Positions 42,155-50,246 of a stretch of DNA of 64,000 nucleotides are shown in pieces. A program made the translations under genes and the position numbers. The number at the start of each line of letters is the position of its first letter. Positions within the stretch are counted from its first letter, which is position 1. The notes under the pieces were generated by a model. The model made no database searches, had not been told where the DNA came from, and was given only the letters and a program-made list of their open reading frames with translations. This stretch comes from Clostridia bacterium. Its GTDB lineage: Bacteria; Bacillota; Clostridia; Oscillospirales; Acutalibacteraceae. The stretch spans positions 107,528-171,527 of the forward strand of contig JAFVSK010000020.1 in NCBI GenBank assembly GCA_017503785.1, given 5' to 3'.

Positions 42155-43119
42155 CCCTCTTTCTTCTTTTTCTTTTTATACACCGGTGTGTATTGGGCTA
42201 CCATATCCTCGTATTCGCTGGGCGCCTCTTCCGAAGCCGCCGCCTTGCCGCTACACAAGGCCAACGCTTTTTCGGCCGTATCAACACCCTGCTCTCGCCA
42301 GTTTTCCAAAATGCGATCAATATACCGCACTTGGAATTTTCCGGTTTTCTTCACGCAAATATCGTGTGCTAAGCGCAGCACCTCATCGGCAATTTTCCAG
42401 TCGTACAGCCACTTTTCGGCAGCATCGCGCGCCGAGGCGCCCGTGGGCAGCTTGGGCAGTTCGCAAATTTCCACAAGGCGAACCAACGCCTGCTGTGCAC
42501 GCTCTAATCGACACAGGTGTTCTTCGGCGGCAGCCATGGTAACGATACCTTGATCGGCCCAATCCAAAGCAACCTTTTCAATATACCGCATGGCGCAACG
42601 GCCGGCGTTGGCAGCATAACCAACCACCATCAGCAACACCTCGGCAGGCAGGCCGGCGGTATCAAATAAGTAGAGCAGTGTTTCCATATCGCCCGGCGAA
42701 AGCGGTCGCCCCGTGCGGGCGCTGACTTCGTCCAGCAAATAGGCAAACTCGGCGCTGTTTTTGCGCCGCTCGATCACCTGCGGCATTTGCGGCTTTACCG
42801 GTTGTGGGCGGGCCACCACCTTAGGAGCCTCCACCGGCTTCGCGGGAGGCTCGGCAGGGGTAACGACCGCCGACGGTTGTTCGTCACCTGCGAGAACACC
42901 TGCTTCGATCCAGTAGCGCAGAGCATCGCGACAATCGGGAGCCGAAGCACCCACGGCACGGGAGCATGCCTCGTCGTCATAAACGCCGCCGTGACGCGAC
43001 AGCCACAACAACACCTTTAACTGCACGGCACCCGCCAAACGCAAGTGCTTATCGGCCACGTCTTCCGGCACAACAAACACACGGCGCAGCAGCGATGCAT
43101 TCCAGTTGTATTCTGCCAA
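42151..43119 (-). CDS. DnaD domain-containing replication initiation protein
   Basis: About 322 residues. I favour TTG 43119, which has GGGGGG seven bases upstream; ATG 43137 would lie only about seven bases after the predicted transcription start. The N-terminal winged-helix region (about 25-80) is followed by a Pro/Ala-rich linker and two DnaB/DnaD C-terminal helical repeats (LSPGDMETLLYLFDTAGLP, ARDAAEKWLYDW), ending in a Lys-rich tail. It is coupled to the dnaI-like gene (ATGA overlap). Together they form the Firmicutes primosome loading step. Confidence 0.85.
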   Translation of the reverse strand: MAEYNWNASLLRRVFVVPEDVADKHLRLAGAVQLKVLLWLSRHGGVYDDEACSRAVGASAPDCRDALRYWIEAGVLAGDEQPSAVVTPAEPPAKPVEAPKVVARPQPVKPQMPQVIERRKNSAEFAYLLDEVSARTGRPLSPGDMETLLYLFDTAGLPAEVLLMVVGYAANAGRCAMRYIEKVALDWADQGIVTMAAAEEHLCRLERAQQALVRLVEICELPKLPTGASARDAAEKWLYDWKIADEVLRLAHDICVKKTGKFQVRYIDRILENWREQGVDTAEKALALCSGKAAASEEAPSEYEDMVAQYTPVYKKKKKKEG

Positions 43120-43150
43120 GGCATATCCCCCCATCATAATTTATGCCTCT

Positions 43151-43180
43151 ATTATATACTCCTTTCGACGAGAAACGCAA
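43151..43180 (-). promoter_or_regulatory. Promoter of the dnaD-dnaI-nagA operon
   Basis: Minus-strand TATAAT (43151-43156) with TTGCGT 18 bp upstream. It supports the TTG start of the DnaD gene. Confidence 0.55.
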
Positions 43181-43278
43181 GTCCTTTTTCAATTTTACAG
43201 GATTTCCTTGAATTTTCAGTTGATTTTTCGATTTTTTTGTGCTATTGTATAATCGCTAGGAAAAGGAGGTGCTGGATA

Positions 43279-43449
43279 ATGGCTTATAAAATTTCTGATG
43301 AGTGCATCGCTTGCGGCGCTTGCGCCGAGGGTTGCCCCGTAGAGGCGATCGCTGAGGGTGATGGCAAGTATGAGATCAACGCGGATACCTGCATCGATTG
43401 CGGTGCTTGCGCTGATACCTGCCCCGTGGGCGCTATCGCTCAGGCGTAA
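43279..43449 (+). CDS. 2[4Fe-4S] ferredoxin
   Basis: 56 residues, SD AAAAGGAGGTG. Two CxxCxxCxxxCP motifs (CIACGACAEGCP and CIDCGACADTCP) bind two 4Fe-4S clusters, in the classic clostridial ferredoxin layout. It carries electrons in the cytoplasm for oxidoreductases. Its own promoter (TATAAT near 43245) precedes it, with a very AT-rich upstream stretch. Confidence 0.95.
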   Translation: MAYKISDECIACGACAEGCPVEAIAEGDGKYEINADTCIDCGACADTCPVGAIAQA

Positions 43450-43465
43450 TTCATGCTGTACTCAC

Positions 43466-43518
43466 AAAGGCTGTCGTGAACAAGCGGACTCACCGCGCCG
43501 TTTACGGCAGCCTTTCAC
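43466..43518 (+). terminator. Possible terminator after ferredoxin
   Basis: AAAGGCTGTCGTGAAC and GTTTACGGCAGCCTTT are inverted copies with a 20-nt loop between ferredoxin and the methyltransferase. The T tail is poor. Confidence 0.4.
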
Positions 43519-43544
43519 TTTGAACGGAAAGCGAGGAGCGTTGC

Positions 43545-44219
43545 TTGTCGCATATTGAATATCTCGGCGGTGACCGCAGCATCGCTGTTACCGAGGAACA
43601 CACGTTTGGTACCGATGCTCTGCTGTTGGCCGACTTTGCCGAAGCTCGCCCGCGCGAGCGCGTGTGCGATCTCGGTACGGGATGCGGTATCCTGCCGCTG
43701 TTGCTCCATCGCACGGCACCGGCACCCACGGTGGATGCGGTGGAGATCTCCCCCGAAGCTGCTGCGCTGGCGCGCAAAAATGTGGAAACAAACCGTTTGC
43801 AGCACGCCATCACCGTGTACGAGCAGGATTGGCGTGCGCTCACGCTGCCTGCCGCAGCGTATGACCGCGTGCTGTGCAATCCGCCGTACTTTGCCGAGGG
43901 AAGCGGCAAGGCCTCTCCCCTGCCGCACCGTGCCTTGGCACGTCAAGAGCAAGGCAACACCTTAAACGACGTTACGGCCGCTGCTGCACGATTGTTAAAA
44001 AACGGTGGGCATTTTGTGCTTTGCCACCGTCCGGAACGGCTGGTCGATCTTCTGACCGTCTTGCGCGATCATAAGCTGGAGCCAAAACGCCTGCAGTTTG
44101 TGCACGCCCGCGCCGAGCTGCCGCCGTTTTTGCTGCTGTGCGATGCCGTGCTTCAGGCCAAGCCGTCGTTGCGCGTGCTGCCGCCGTTGATCTTAGAACA
44201 TTCAGAAAGCAAGGGATAA
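43545..44219 (+). CDS. TrmN6/YfiC-like tRNA or small-molecule N6-adenine methyltransferase
   Basis: 224 residues, TTG start with GAGGAG six bases upstream. The SAM loop is VCDLGTGCGILPLLL, the acidic VDAVEIS follows, and VLCNPPYF is the NPPY motif for N-methylation. The N-terminal FGTDALLLADFA is typical of TrmN6 (tRNA1Val A37) and relatives. The rsmI gene follows after four bases, the usual Firmicutes pair (yabB-yabC). Acts on RNA in the cytoplasm. Confidence 0.85.
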   Translation: MSHIEYLGGDRSIAVTEEHTFGTDALLLADFAEARPRERVCDLGTGCGILPLLLHRTAPAPTVDAVEISPEAAALARKNVETNRLQHAITVYEQDWRALTLPAAAYDRVLCNPPYFAEGSGKASPLPHRALARQEQGNTLNDVTAAAARLLKNGGHFVLCHRPERLVDLLTVLRDHKLEPKRLQFVHARAELPPFLLLCDAVLQAKPSLRVLPPLILEHSESKG

Positions 44220-44223
44220 CACA

Positions 44224-45060
44224 ATGTCCGGAACATTAACACTGGTGGGAACGCCCATCGGCAATTTGTCCGATCTATCTCCGCGTGCGTTGGAAGCGCT
44301 TAACGCCTGCGATTTTATTGCTGCTGAGGATACGCGCGTGTCGCTGAACCTGCTGAACCATTTTGGTATTCGCAAACCGCTCGTGAGCTATTACGAGCAC
44401 AATAAACGCGAACGTGGTGAAATGATCTGCCGCAAGCTGGAGGCGGGCGAAAACGCCGTTCTGGTCACCGATGCGGGGATGCCCGCTATTTCGGACCCCG
44501 GCGAAGAACTGGTGGCACAATGCCACGAGCGCGGTATTCCCGTTACCGTGGTGCCCGGGCCGAGCGCGGTGATCACGGCGCTGGCAGTGTCGGGCATGCC
44601 GACCGGTCGTTTTACGTTTGAGGGCTTTCTCAGTATGAACCGCCGCAGCCGCCGCGAGCATTTGGCGTCGCTGGTCAACGAGGTGCGCACGATGGTGTTT
44701 TACGAAGCGCCTCACAAGCTCGCTTCCACCTTGGAGGATCTGCTGGAAGCACTGGGCGACCGCCGCATTTGCTTGGTGCGCGAATTGACCAAGCTGCACG
44801 AGGAGATCATCCGCACCACACTGGCCGAAGCGGCCGTGCGGTATCGCAACGAGTCGGCTCGCGGCGAATTCGTGCTGATCTTGGAGGGCCGTGTTCCCGA
44901 AGAAGCTCCTCCCGTTACGGTGGAGGAAGCCGCTCGTTTAGCCCAAGACTATGTGAAGAACGAGGGCTTGTCCACCTCGGAGGCCGCACGTCGCGCTGCT
45001 GCCGAAACCGGGCTGAAAAAAGGCGATATTTATCGCTTGCTTACCGCCAAGGAGGATTGA
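44224..45060 (+). CDS. rsmI: 16S rRNA (cytidine1402-2'-O)-methyltransferase RsmI
   Basis: 278 residues. The tetrapyrrole-methylase fold with LVGTPIGNLSDLSPRALE, AAEDTRVSLNLLNHF, VTDAGMPAISDPGEELV, VPGPSAVITALAVSG, FYEAPHKL and VRELTKLHEE is diagnostic. It methylates C1402 in the ribosomal decoding centre. The C-terminal STSEAARRAAAETGLKKGDIY is a small DNA-binding-like tail common in Firmicutes. Coupled to the upstream methyltransferase. Confidence 0.95.
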   Translation: MSGTLTLVGTPIGNLSDLSPRALEALNACDFIAAEDTRVSLNLLNHFGIRKPLVSYYEHNKRERGEMICRKLEAGENAVLVTDAGMPAISDPGEELVAQCHERGIPVTVVPGPSAVITALAVSGMPTGRFTFEGFLSMNRRSRREHLASLVNEVRTMVFYEAPHKLASTLEDLLEALGDRRICLVRELTKLHEEIIRTTLAEAAVRYRNESARGEFVLILEGRVPEEAPPVTVEEAARLAQDYVKNEGLSTSEAARRAAAETGLKKGDIYRLLTAKED

Positions 45061-45064
45061 GAGT

Positions 45065-45628
45065 ATGTTTGAGGGCTTGTTAAAACCCGGTACGCTGGTG
45101 CTGATCGCGCTAGCTATCGTTATCGCCGTGTACCTGTTTATTTTGGAAAAACGCACAAAGAGCGACGTTGCCGCCGCTCTTTGCAAAAAATACGCCGTAA
45201 TGACTACTGAACTGCTCGCCTCGGTTCCCAACGAGGAATTGGTGCAGGCTGTTGTATCCAACGTGATGAGTAAGCAGGATAAACGCAAGCCGGATGCTGC
45301 CGCGCAGCTGCCGCTGCTGTCCCGCGGGCGAGCCGCCGTGTATAGCGTGTGGTTGCTGTGCAAGGAACTGGAAACGCAGGATTTTTCCACGGTTTTCCGT
45401 TCTCCCTCCCGCCGCTTCGCTGAGCCTGCCGCCGACGGTCTGGAGCGCATCGGCGCTTCCAATTCCGCCACGGCGCTGCGTGCTGCGCTGCGCACCGCCG
45501 AAGAGGGCACCGATTCGCCGTTGTGGGAAGCCGTGACCACTGTGTTCCGCGAGGCGATCGCAACCGATCAGCCGTTATTGCTGTGCGTGCAGTATATTCG
45601 GGAAAATCCCGATGAATTTGTAGACTGA
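45065..45628 (+). CDS. Hypothetical membrane-anchored protein
   Basis: 187 residues, SD AAGGAGG inside the end of rsmI. One N-terminal transmembrane helix (LVLIALAIVIAVYLFIL), then a helical cytoplasmic domain rich in Ala and Leu with no motif I know (ELLASVPNEELVQAVVSNVM, ENPDEFVD at the end). It follows rsmI in the same transcript by four bases. Function unknown. Confidence 0.75.
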   Translation: MFEGLLKPGTLVLIALAIVIAVYLFILEKRTKSDVAAALCKKYAVMTTELLASVPNEELVQAVVSNVMSKQDKRKPDAAAQLPLLSRGRAAVYSVWLLCKELETQDFSTVFRSPSRRFAEPAADGLERIGASNSATALRAALRTAEEGTDSPLWEAVTTVFREAIATDQPLLLCVQYIRENPDEFVD

Positions 45629-45976
45629 TTACATAGCAATATACAAAAGCGCCAGCACCAACTCAAGCGGCGCGCCGTTTTTTGCCAGAATGACTGCCAA
45701 AAGCAGCACCAGCGTTTGTTCCTCATCCCCTTGCAAAAGTGCTGCCAAGCCCCCTTCGGGTACGGTTGGCGCAACTGTGAGATGTTGCTCCTCTAACGTA
45801 GCTTTCGGCGCGGTATCGTTTGGTGATTCTTCCGCAGTGTTCGGCGTGAACGATACGCCGCGGTACACGTTTACGGGGTGCTCGCGCACTAAGCGGCGGG
45901 AATGCTCCTGCATTCGCTGCACCCGCTCGGCCGCCTCCTGCTGCATACGCATAACGTGGTTCCCTGTTCCGTTCAT
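45629..45976 (-). CDS. Hypothetical small protein, third of a coupled trio
   Basis: 115 residues. The start ATG overlaps the previous stop (ATGA). The N-terminus is a charged amphipathic helix (MRMQQEAAERVQRMQEHSRRLV), the middle is Pro/Thr-rich and disordered, and the C-terminus is a hydrophobic LLLAVILAKNGAPLELVLALL. The stop lies directly against the convergent gene. No family recognised; it may be a membrane or coat protein. Confidence 0.65.
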   Translation of the reverse strand: MNGTGNHVMRMQQEAAERVQRMQEHSRRLVREHPVNVYRGVSFTPNTAEESPNDTAPKATLEEQHLTVAPTVPEGGLAALLQGDEEQTLVLLLAVILAKNGAPLELVLALLYIAM

Positions 45977-46323
45977 TTCAACAGCCCTCCCTGCAAGAGC
46001 GGCAGCAGCTTCATCAGCTGCAGCAATTTAATGGACTCGTCCAACCGCTTTTCCCGTCCGTTATGCAAATACGGTCGCAAGGCTTTCAGCAAGGCCGTGT
46101 GTTGATCGTCGCTCTCCAGCTTCCCGAGCATCGGAGCCAACCCTAACAAGCCCGACAGCATTTCGCTATTCAGCGGTGCCGCCGGCGCTTCCGGAGGAGG
46201 TTCGGCCGGTGGGGCCGACTCGTTGGCCGACAATCCCAGTGCCGCCATGGTGCTGCGTATCTTATCCATCCCCTCCGGCGAGTTGAGCAACTGATCAAGC
46301 TTACGACTTAACTCGTCATCCAT
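45973..46323 (-). CDS. Hypothetical small protein, second of a coupled trio
   Basis: 116 residues. It begins MDDELSRKLDQLLNSPEGMDKI, has a Pro/Ala/Glu-rich middle (ESAPPAEPPPEAPAAPL) and a C-terminal helix (LLQLMKLLPLLQGGLLK). The same order of elements (short helix, NSPEGMDKI-like turn, hydrophobic end) recurs in the first gene (SSPEVQKLLGKLLGG), so the two may be distant paralogues. It starts two bases after the preceding stop and overlaps the next start. Confidence 0.65.
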   Translation of the reverse strand: MDDELSRKLDQLLNSPEGMDKIRSTMAALGLSANESAPPAEPPPEAPAAPLNSEMLSGLLGLAPMLGKLESDDQHTALLKALRPYLHNGREKRLDESIKLLQLMKLLPLLQGGLLK

Positions 46324-46325
46324 CG

Positions 46326-46571
46326 TCAGTGTCCCCCCAACAGTTTCCCGAGCAGCTTTTGTACCTCGGGTGAACTTAAAAATTGCTCGGCCTTTTGTGG
46401 GTCGCCCACCAGTTCGGAAATACGGCGGGCGTTATCGGGACTTACGCTGTTGGATACGGCGTCCAGTCCCCCACTTTGCACGGTTTTGGCCAGCTGCTCG
46501 GGTGTCATTCCCAGTTGCCGCGAAGCATACGCCAGCAACGCCTGCAGCTGATCCGGTGTAATTTGACTCAT
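46326..46571 (-). CDS. Hypothetical small protein, first of a coupled trio
   Basis: 81 residues from ATG 46571, with GGGGGTGAAG upstream. Helical and soluble: QITPDQLQALLAYASRQLG, TPEQLAKTVQSGGL and a final PEVQKLLGKLLGGH. Followed by two coupled small genes. Unknown function; the trio looks like a conserved Clostridial unit, possibly related to sporulation, but that is only a guess from size and composition. Confidence 0.65.
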   Translation of the reverse strand: MSQITPDQLQALLAYASRQLGMTPEQLAKTVQSGGLDAVSNSVSPDNARRISELVGDPQKAEQFLSSPEVQKLLGKLLGGH

Positions 46572-46631
46572 CTGCTTCACCCCCCTATTCACCTATATGT
46601 TCCATCTTAGAAAATTATCACGGAGGGCCTT

Positions 46632-47096
46632 ATGATCCGCTTACTTGTGGTTTCCGATTCTCACGGCGGTTGTTATACATTAAACCGTGTGTTGGAGAAA
46701 CATCCCGAAGCCAACTACGTTTTGCATTTGGGCGACGGCGCTTCCGATATGGAAGACGTATTGCCTACCTGCCGTGCTACCGTGTATCAAGTGGCCGGGA
46801 ATTGCGATTTTGCCGCCGCACTGCCGCTTGAACAAGAACTGCGCATCGGCAACGTTCCGTTGCTTTTCACCCACGGACACAAGTACAGCGTAAAATCCGG
46901 CGTGGGACGATTGGAGGCCGAGGCTCGTCGGCGCGGCGTGCGCTTGGCCATGTTCGGCCACACACACGAGCCGCTGTTTCGGTACGAGGATGGGCTTTAT
47001 CTTCTCAACCCCGGCTCGCTGCGGTTCGGCAGTACCTACGCGCTTGTGGATCTTGTAGACGGCAGCGTTGCCGCGAGCATTGCACACATATACTAA
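46632..47096 (+). CDS. YfcE/MJ0936-type metallophosphoesterase
   Basis: 154 residues, SD GGAGGG. The two-metal site is built by LVVSDSHG, LHLGDGASD, VAGNCDF, FTHGHKY and FGHTHEP, ending with LLNPGSL. This is the complete short calcineurin-like phosphodiesterase of the YfcE/MJ0936 family, which hydrolyses phosphodiesters in the cytoplasm. Divergent from the small-protein trio. Confidence 0.92.
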   Translation: MIRLLVVSDSHGGCYTLNRVLEKHPEANYVLHLGDGASDMEDVLPTCRATVYQVAGNCDFAAALPLEQELRIGNVPLLFTHGHKYSVKSGVGRLEAEARRRGVRLAMFGHTHEPLFRYEDGLYLLNPGSLRFGSTYALVDLVDGSVAASIAHIY

Positions 47097-47109
47097 AGGA
47101 GAATGATCG

Positions 47110-47175
47110 GTGCCTGCGGATATTGCAGATCATATAGAAAAATCGCCCTATACATTCGTAAAAAAAGTGCGTTGA
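47110..47175 (+). CDS. Possible 21-residue leader peptide or gene remnant before rhaA
   Basis: GTG 47110 has AAAGGAG eight bases upstream and gives MPADIADHIEKSPYTFVKKV plus Arg, then TGA. An overlapping 50-residue frame from ATG 47103 ends in an ATGA overlap with rhaA, but its SD is too close. Either reading may be a remnant of a truncated gene. The stop overlaps the rhaA -35. Confidence 0.25.
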   Translation: MPADIADHIEKSPYTFVKKVR

Positions 47176-47200
47176 TTTTATTGCCTACCCACTTTAAAAT
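47172..47200 (+). promoter_or_regulatory. Promoter of rhaA
   Basis: TTGATT (47172-47177), 17-bp spacer, TAAAAT (47195-47200), 51 bp before the start. Confidence 0.65.
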
Positions 47201-47251
47201 AGTGCCAACAATAGGCTTCAGTAAATTCTATGTTTTACAAGAGGTGTTACC

Positions 47252-48496
47252 ATGACTCGATTTGACAGTGCAAAAGCCATCTACGCTCGCTTTGGTGTGG
47301 ACGTGGAAGCCGCCCTCACAGCAGCAGCGGATACAGCGATCTCCATCCATTGCTGGCAGGGCGATGACGTGGTGGGATTTGACAATCCCGACGGCGGCGC
47401 CGGTAACGGTATTCAAACCACCGGCAACTACCCGGGCCGTGCCCGCAATTTTGAAGAATTAAAGGCCGATCTGCTGCAAGCGCTGGCGCTGATCCCCGGT
47501 AAAAAGCGGATCAATCTGCACGCCTGCTACGCCGTGTTTGGTGACGGTGAATGGGTGGACCGCAACCGCTTAGAGTACAAGCACTTTGCTCCGTGGGTGG
47601 CGTTTGCCAAAGAGCACCATCTGGGAATCGACTTCAATCCCACGGTGTTCAGCCATCCCATGATGAAGGATGGGTTAAGTCTTTCCTCGCCCGACGAGCA
47701 GGTGCGCCGCTTTTGGATCGAGCATTGTATTGCCTGCCGTCGCATTGCTCAACGCATCGGCGAAGAGCTCGGTGACCGCGTACTGAACAACGTGTGGATC
47801 CCCGACGGCTACAAGGACACCCCTGCCGATCGGTTGGGACCGCGTCTGCGTTTAAAAGACAGCCTCGACGAGATCTTTGCCGAGCAACTGCCGAACGTGA
47901 TCGACAGTGTGGAAAGCAAGGTGTTTGCCGTGGGCGTGGAAAGCTACACCGTGGGCAGCAACGAATTCTACATGAGCTACGCTGCCACACACCCGGGTGT
48001 ATACAACCTGCTGGATAACGGTCATTATCATCCCACCGAGGTGGTCAGCGATAAAATTCCTGCGCTGCTGCCGTTCTTTGACGTAATTCCGCTGCACGTT
48101 ACCCGCGGCGTGCGGTGGGATTCCGACCACGTGGTCGTGTTGGATGACGAGTTGAAAGAAATTATGAAAGAGATCGTGCGAAACGATGCTCTCGGCAAGG
48201 TGCGCATCGGGTTGGACTTTTTCGATGCCTCGATCAATCGCGTAGCGGCGTGGGTGATCGGCACACGCAACGCGCAAAAAGCGCTGCTGATGGCACTGCT
48301 CCAGCCGCATACCATGCTGAAGCAGCTGCAGGATAACGGCGACTTTACCCGCCGTTTAATGCTGCTGGAGGAATGTAAAACGCTGCCGTTCGGCGACGTG
48401 TGGGAGGAATACTGCCGTCGCCAAGGCGTACCGACGGACGAGCGCTGGTATGACAGCGTGATGAACTACGAAGCGACTGTGTTAACACAACGATAA
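47252..48496 (+). CDS. rhaA: L-rhamnose isomerase
   Basis: 414 residues, SD AAGAGGTG. It converts L-rhamnose to L-rhamnulose. Motifs: SIHCWQGDDVVGFD, TGNYPGRARN, INLHACYAVF, GIDFNPTVFSHP, NNVWIPDGYKDTP, VGSNEFYMSYA and LDNGHYHPTEVV, with the metal-binding Glu, Asp and His residues of the RhaA barrel. The length is typical. No rhamnulose kinase, aldolase or transporter is adjacent, so it is an isolated pathway gene here. Confidence 0.95.
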   Translation: MTRFDSAKAIYARFGVDVEAALTAAADTAISIHCWQGDDVVGFDNPDGGAGNGIQTTGNYPGRARNFEELKADLLQALALIPGKKRINLHACYAVFGDGEWVDRNRLEYKHFAPWVAFAKEHHLGIDFNPTVFSHPMMKDGLSLSSPDEQVRRFWIEHCIACRRIAQRIGEELGDRVLNNVWIPDGYKDTPADRLGPRLRLKDSLDEIFAEQLPNVIDSVESKVFAVGVESYTVGSNEFYMSYAATHPGVYNLLDNGHYHPTEVVSDKIPALLPFFDVIPLHVTRGVRWDSDHVVVLDDELKEIMKEIVRNDALGKVRIGLDFFDASINRVAAWVIGTRNAQKALLMALLQPHTMLKQLQDNGDFTRRLMLLEECKTLPFGDVWEEYCRRQGVPTDERWYDSVMNYEATVLTQR

Positions 48497-48497
48497 C

Positions 48498-48538
48498 AAA
48501 ACAGCGAGGGCAACCAAACGGTTGCCCTCGCTGTTTTT
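48498..48538. terminator. Bidirectional terminator
   Basis: AAAACAGCGAGGGCAACC / GGTTGCCCTCGCTGTTTTT palindrome between convergent rhaA and the ribF fusion. Confidence 0.9.
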
Positions 48539-50102
48539 AAAATCTATCTAATAATTGCTGCAGATCGGTAATTTTCTCCACCCCGTCGGGGCACCCGTTT
48601 TGACCGTGAACGTCGATGTACAGCGGTGTCATTCCGGCGTTTTGCGCACCCACGATATCGTTGGGCGGATAATCGCCCACGAACACCGTGTCTTTCGGTG
48701 CTGCGCACAAGCGCTGTGCCGCGCGGTAAAACACCTCTGCCTGCGGTTTTTGAACCCCCTCGGTACCGGCTACCAAAACCACATCGACATACGGGCGTAT
48801 CCCCGCATGATCCAGTTTTAGATTTTGCTGCAGGGCGGGGCCGTTGGTGACGATGCCCAGCCGATAACCGCGCCGCTTCAGCTCACAAAGCACCTCGACG
48901 GCATGCGGCAGCAGTTCGCTGTGAAAAGGAAACCGACAGCGTAATTCCCGCAGCAGCACCTCGGCTTCCACAGGAAAGCCGCAATGCTCACAAACGTCTT
49001 TGAAATATACCTCAGGATCCACGTAGCCGCCGCGATTTTCCTCTTGCATCCAGCGGGCGTATTCCTCGCGAACGTCTTCCGTCAGTTCGGGAAGATAGCG
49101 GTTCAGCAGTTCCCGCGCAACGCCCAAAAAGGCGTGAGGACGGTGCTGAAGCGTATCGTCGAAATCGAATAAGATCGCTTTACCGCCGTCGCCATCGAGC
49201 AAAGCTTTGGCAGCAGTAATATCATCCGCGATCTGTGCTTGCAGTGCTTCCACCGTATCAAAACAGCATTCCTCTCGCAAAAAGCGAATAAGCTGTATTT
49301 CCGGTGCTTGTCCGTACAGATCGCCCTCGTAATCGAAAATGTAGGTTTCTGCTTGCGGGGCAGCCGTGCCCCCCACCGTGGGATGCACGCCAATGTTGGT
49401 GATGGCTCGATGCTGAACACCGTTTAGCACGACCAGCGAAGCGTATACCCCGTGTTTCGGACAAACAAACCCCTCGGGAAACGGCTGATTAATGGTGGGA
49501 AAACCCCAGCGGCTGCCCAGCCGATTACCGACCCGAACGGGAAAGGCTACCGTGTACGGCCGACCGAGCAGGGCCATTGCCTGTGACATATCGCCTTGTG
49601 ACACCGCTTCGCGCACGGCCGTGGAGCTGATTGCCCTACCCTCGCGTTCTACAGCGGGAACAACGCGCACCTCCATGCCCAGCGGCTCACACAGCTCACG
49701 CAAGGTGGCGGCGTTGCCGGCGCCGTGTTTGCCAAAACGGAAATTGTAGCCGCAGCACACCACCGTGGCATGCAGCTTCTCGTGCAGCACCTCGCGCACA
49801 AATTGGGCAGGCGACAATTCGCAGATCGACTCAAACGGCACGCACAGCCATTCATCGACCCCCAAAGTAGCGGCTTGGGCTTGCTCACCGTCGGCGGTGA
49901 CCAAACGACCGCCCTCCTTGGGAACGCCCACCAATGACAACACCGTAACCAATGGGGCTGCCGCCACAGACGAGGGAGAAACGTTGCGGGCTGCCGCAAT
50001 GACCGCACGGTGACCCAAATGCACGCCGTCGAACACGCCCAGTGCTACCGAACGCGGCGACGGTGTCAGCGTTTCGTTCGGTGTCCATTGCCGATACAAC
50101 AT
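48537..50102 (-). CDS. ribF: RibF (riboflavin kinase/FAD synthetase) fused to a HAD phosphatase
   Basis: 521 residues from ATG 50102, SD GGAGGG. Residues 1-300 are bifunctional RibF: LGVFDGVHLGHRAV (FAD synthetase nucleotide site), GYNFRFGKHGAG, ISSTAVREA, then the kinase GSRWGFPTIN (GxPTxN), GVYASLV and the late IQLIRFLREE. Residues 305-521 are a HAD hydrolase: FDFDDTL (Asp 313 and 315), VTNGP, KPQAEVFYRAA and VGDYPPNDIVGA. Standard RibF ends near residue 310, so this is a true C-terminal fusion. The HAD part may supply a phosphatase of flavin metabolism (inference). Confidence 0.9.
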   Translation of the reverse strand: MLYRQWTPNETLTPSPRSVALGVFDGVHLGHRAVIAAARNVSPSSVAAAPLVTVLSLVGVPKEGGRLVTADGEQAQAATLGVDEWLCVPFESICELSPAQFVREVLHEKLHATVVCCGYNFRFGKHGAGNAATLRELCEPLGMEVRVVPAVEREGRAISSTAVREAVSQGDMSQAMALLGRPYTVAFPVRVGNRLGSRWGFPTINQPFPEGFVCPKHGVYASLVVLNGVQHRAITNIGVHPTVGGTAAPQAETYIFDYEGDLYGQAPEIQLIRFLREECCFDTVEALQAQIADDITAAKALLDGDGGKAILFDFDDTLQHRPHAFLGVARELLNRYLPELTEDVREEYARWMQEENRGGYVDPEVYFKDVCEHCGFPVEAEVLLRELRCRFPFHSELLPHAVEVLCELKRRGYRLGIVTNGPALQQNLKLDHAGIRPYVDVVLVAGTEGVQKPQAEVFYRAAQRLCAAPKDTVFVGDYPPNDIVGAQNAGMTPLYIDVHGQNGCPDGVEKITDLQQLLDRF

Positions 50103-50246
50103 GGTTCTCCCTCCTTTACCGTTGTAGTATAGCACACTCCTTTGAAAAACAAAAGAGGATTTGCAAAAAAGACACACAAAAAACACAAAACTTTTTTATA
50201 GTAGTACTGTACCGAAGTCTATAGTTTTATGAAAGGGAGTGTTCCG

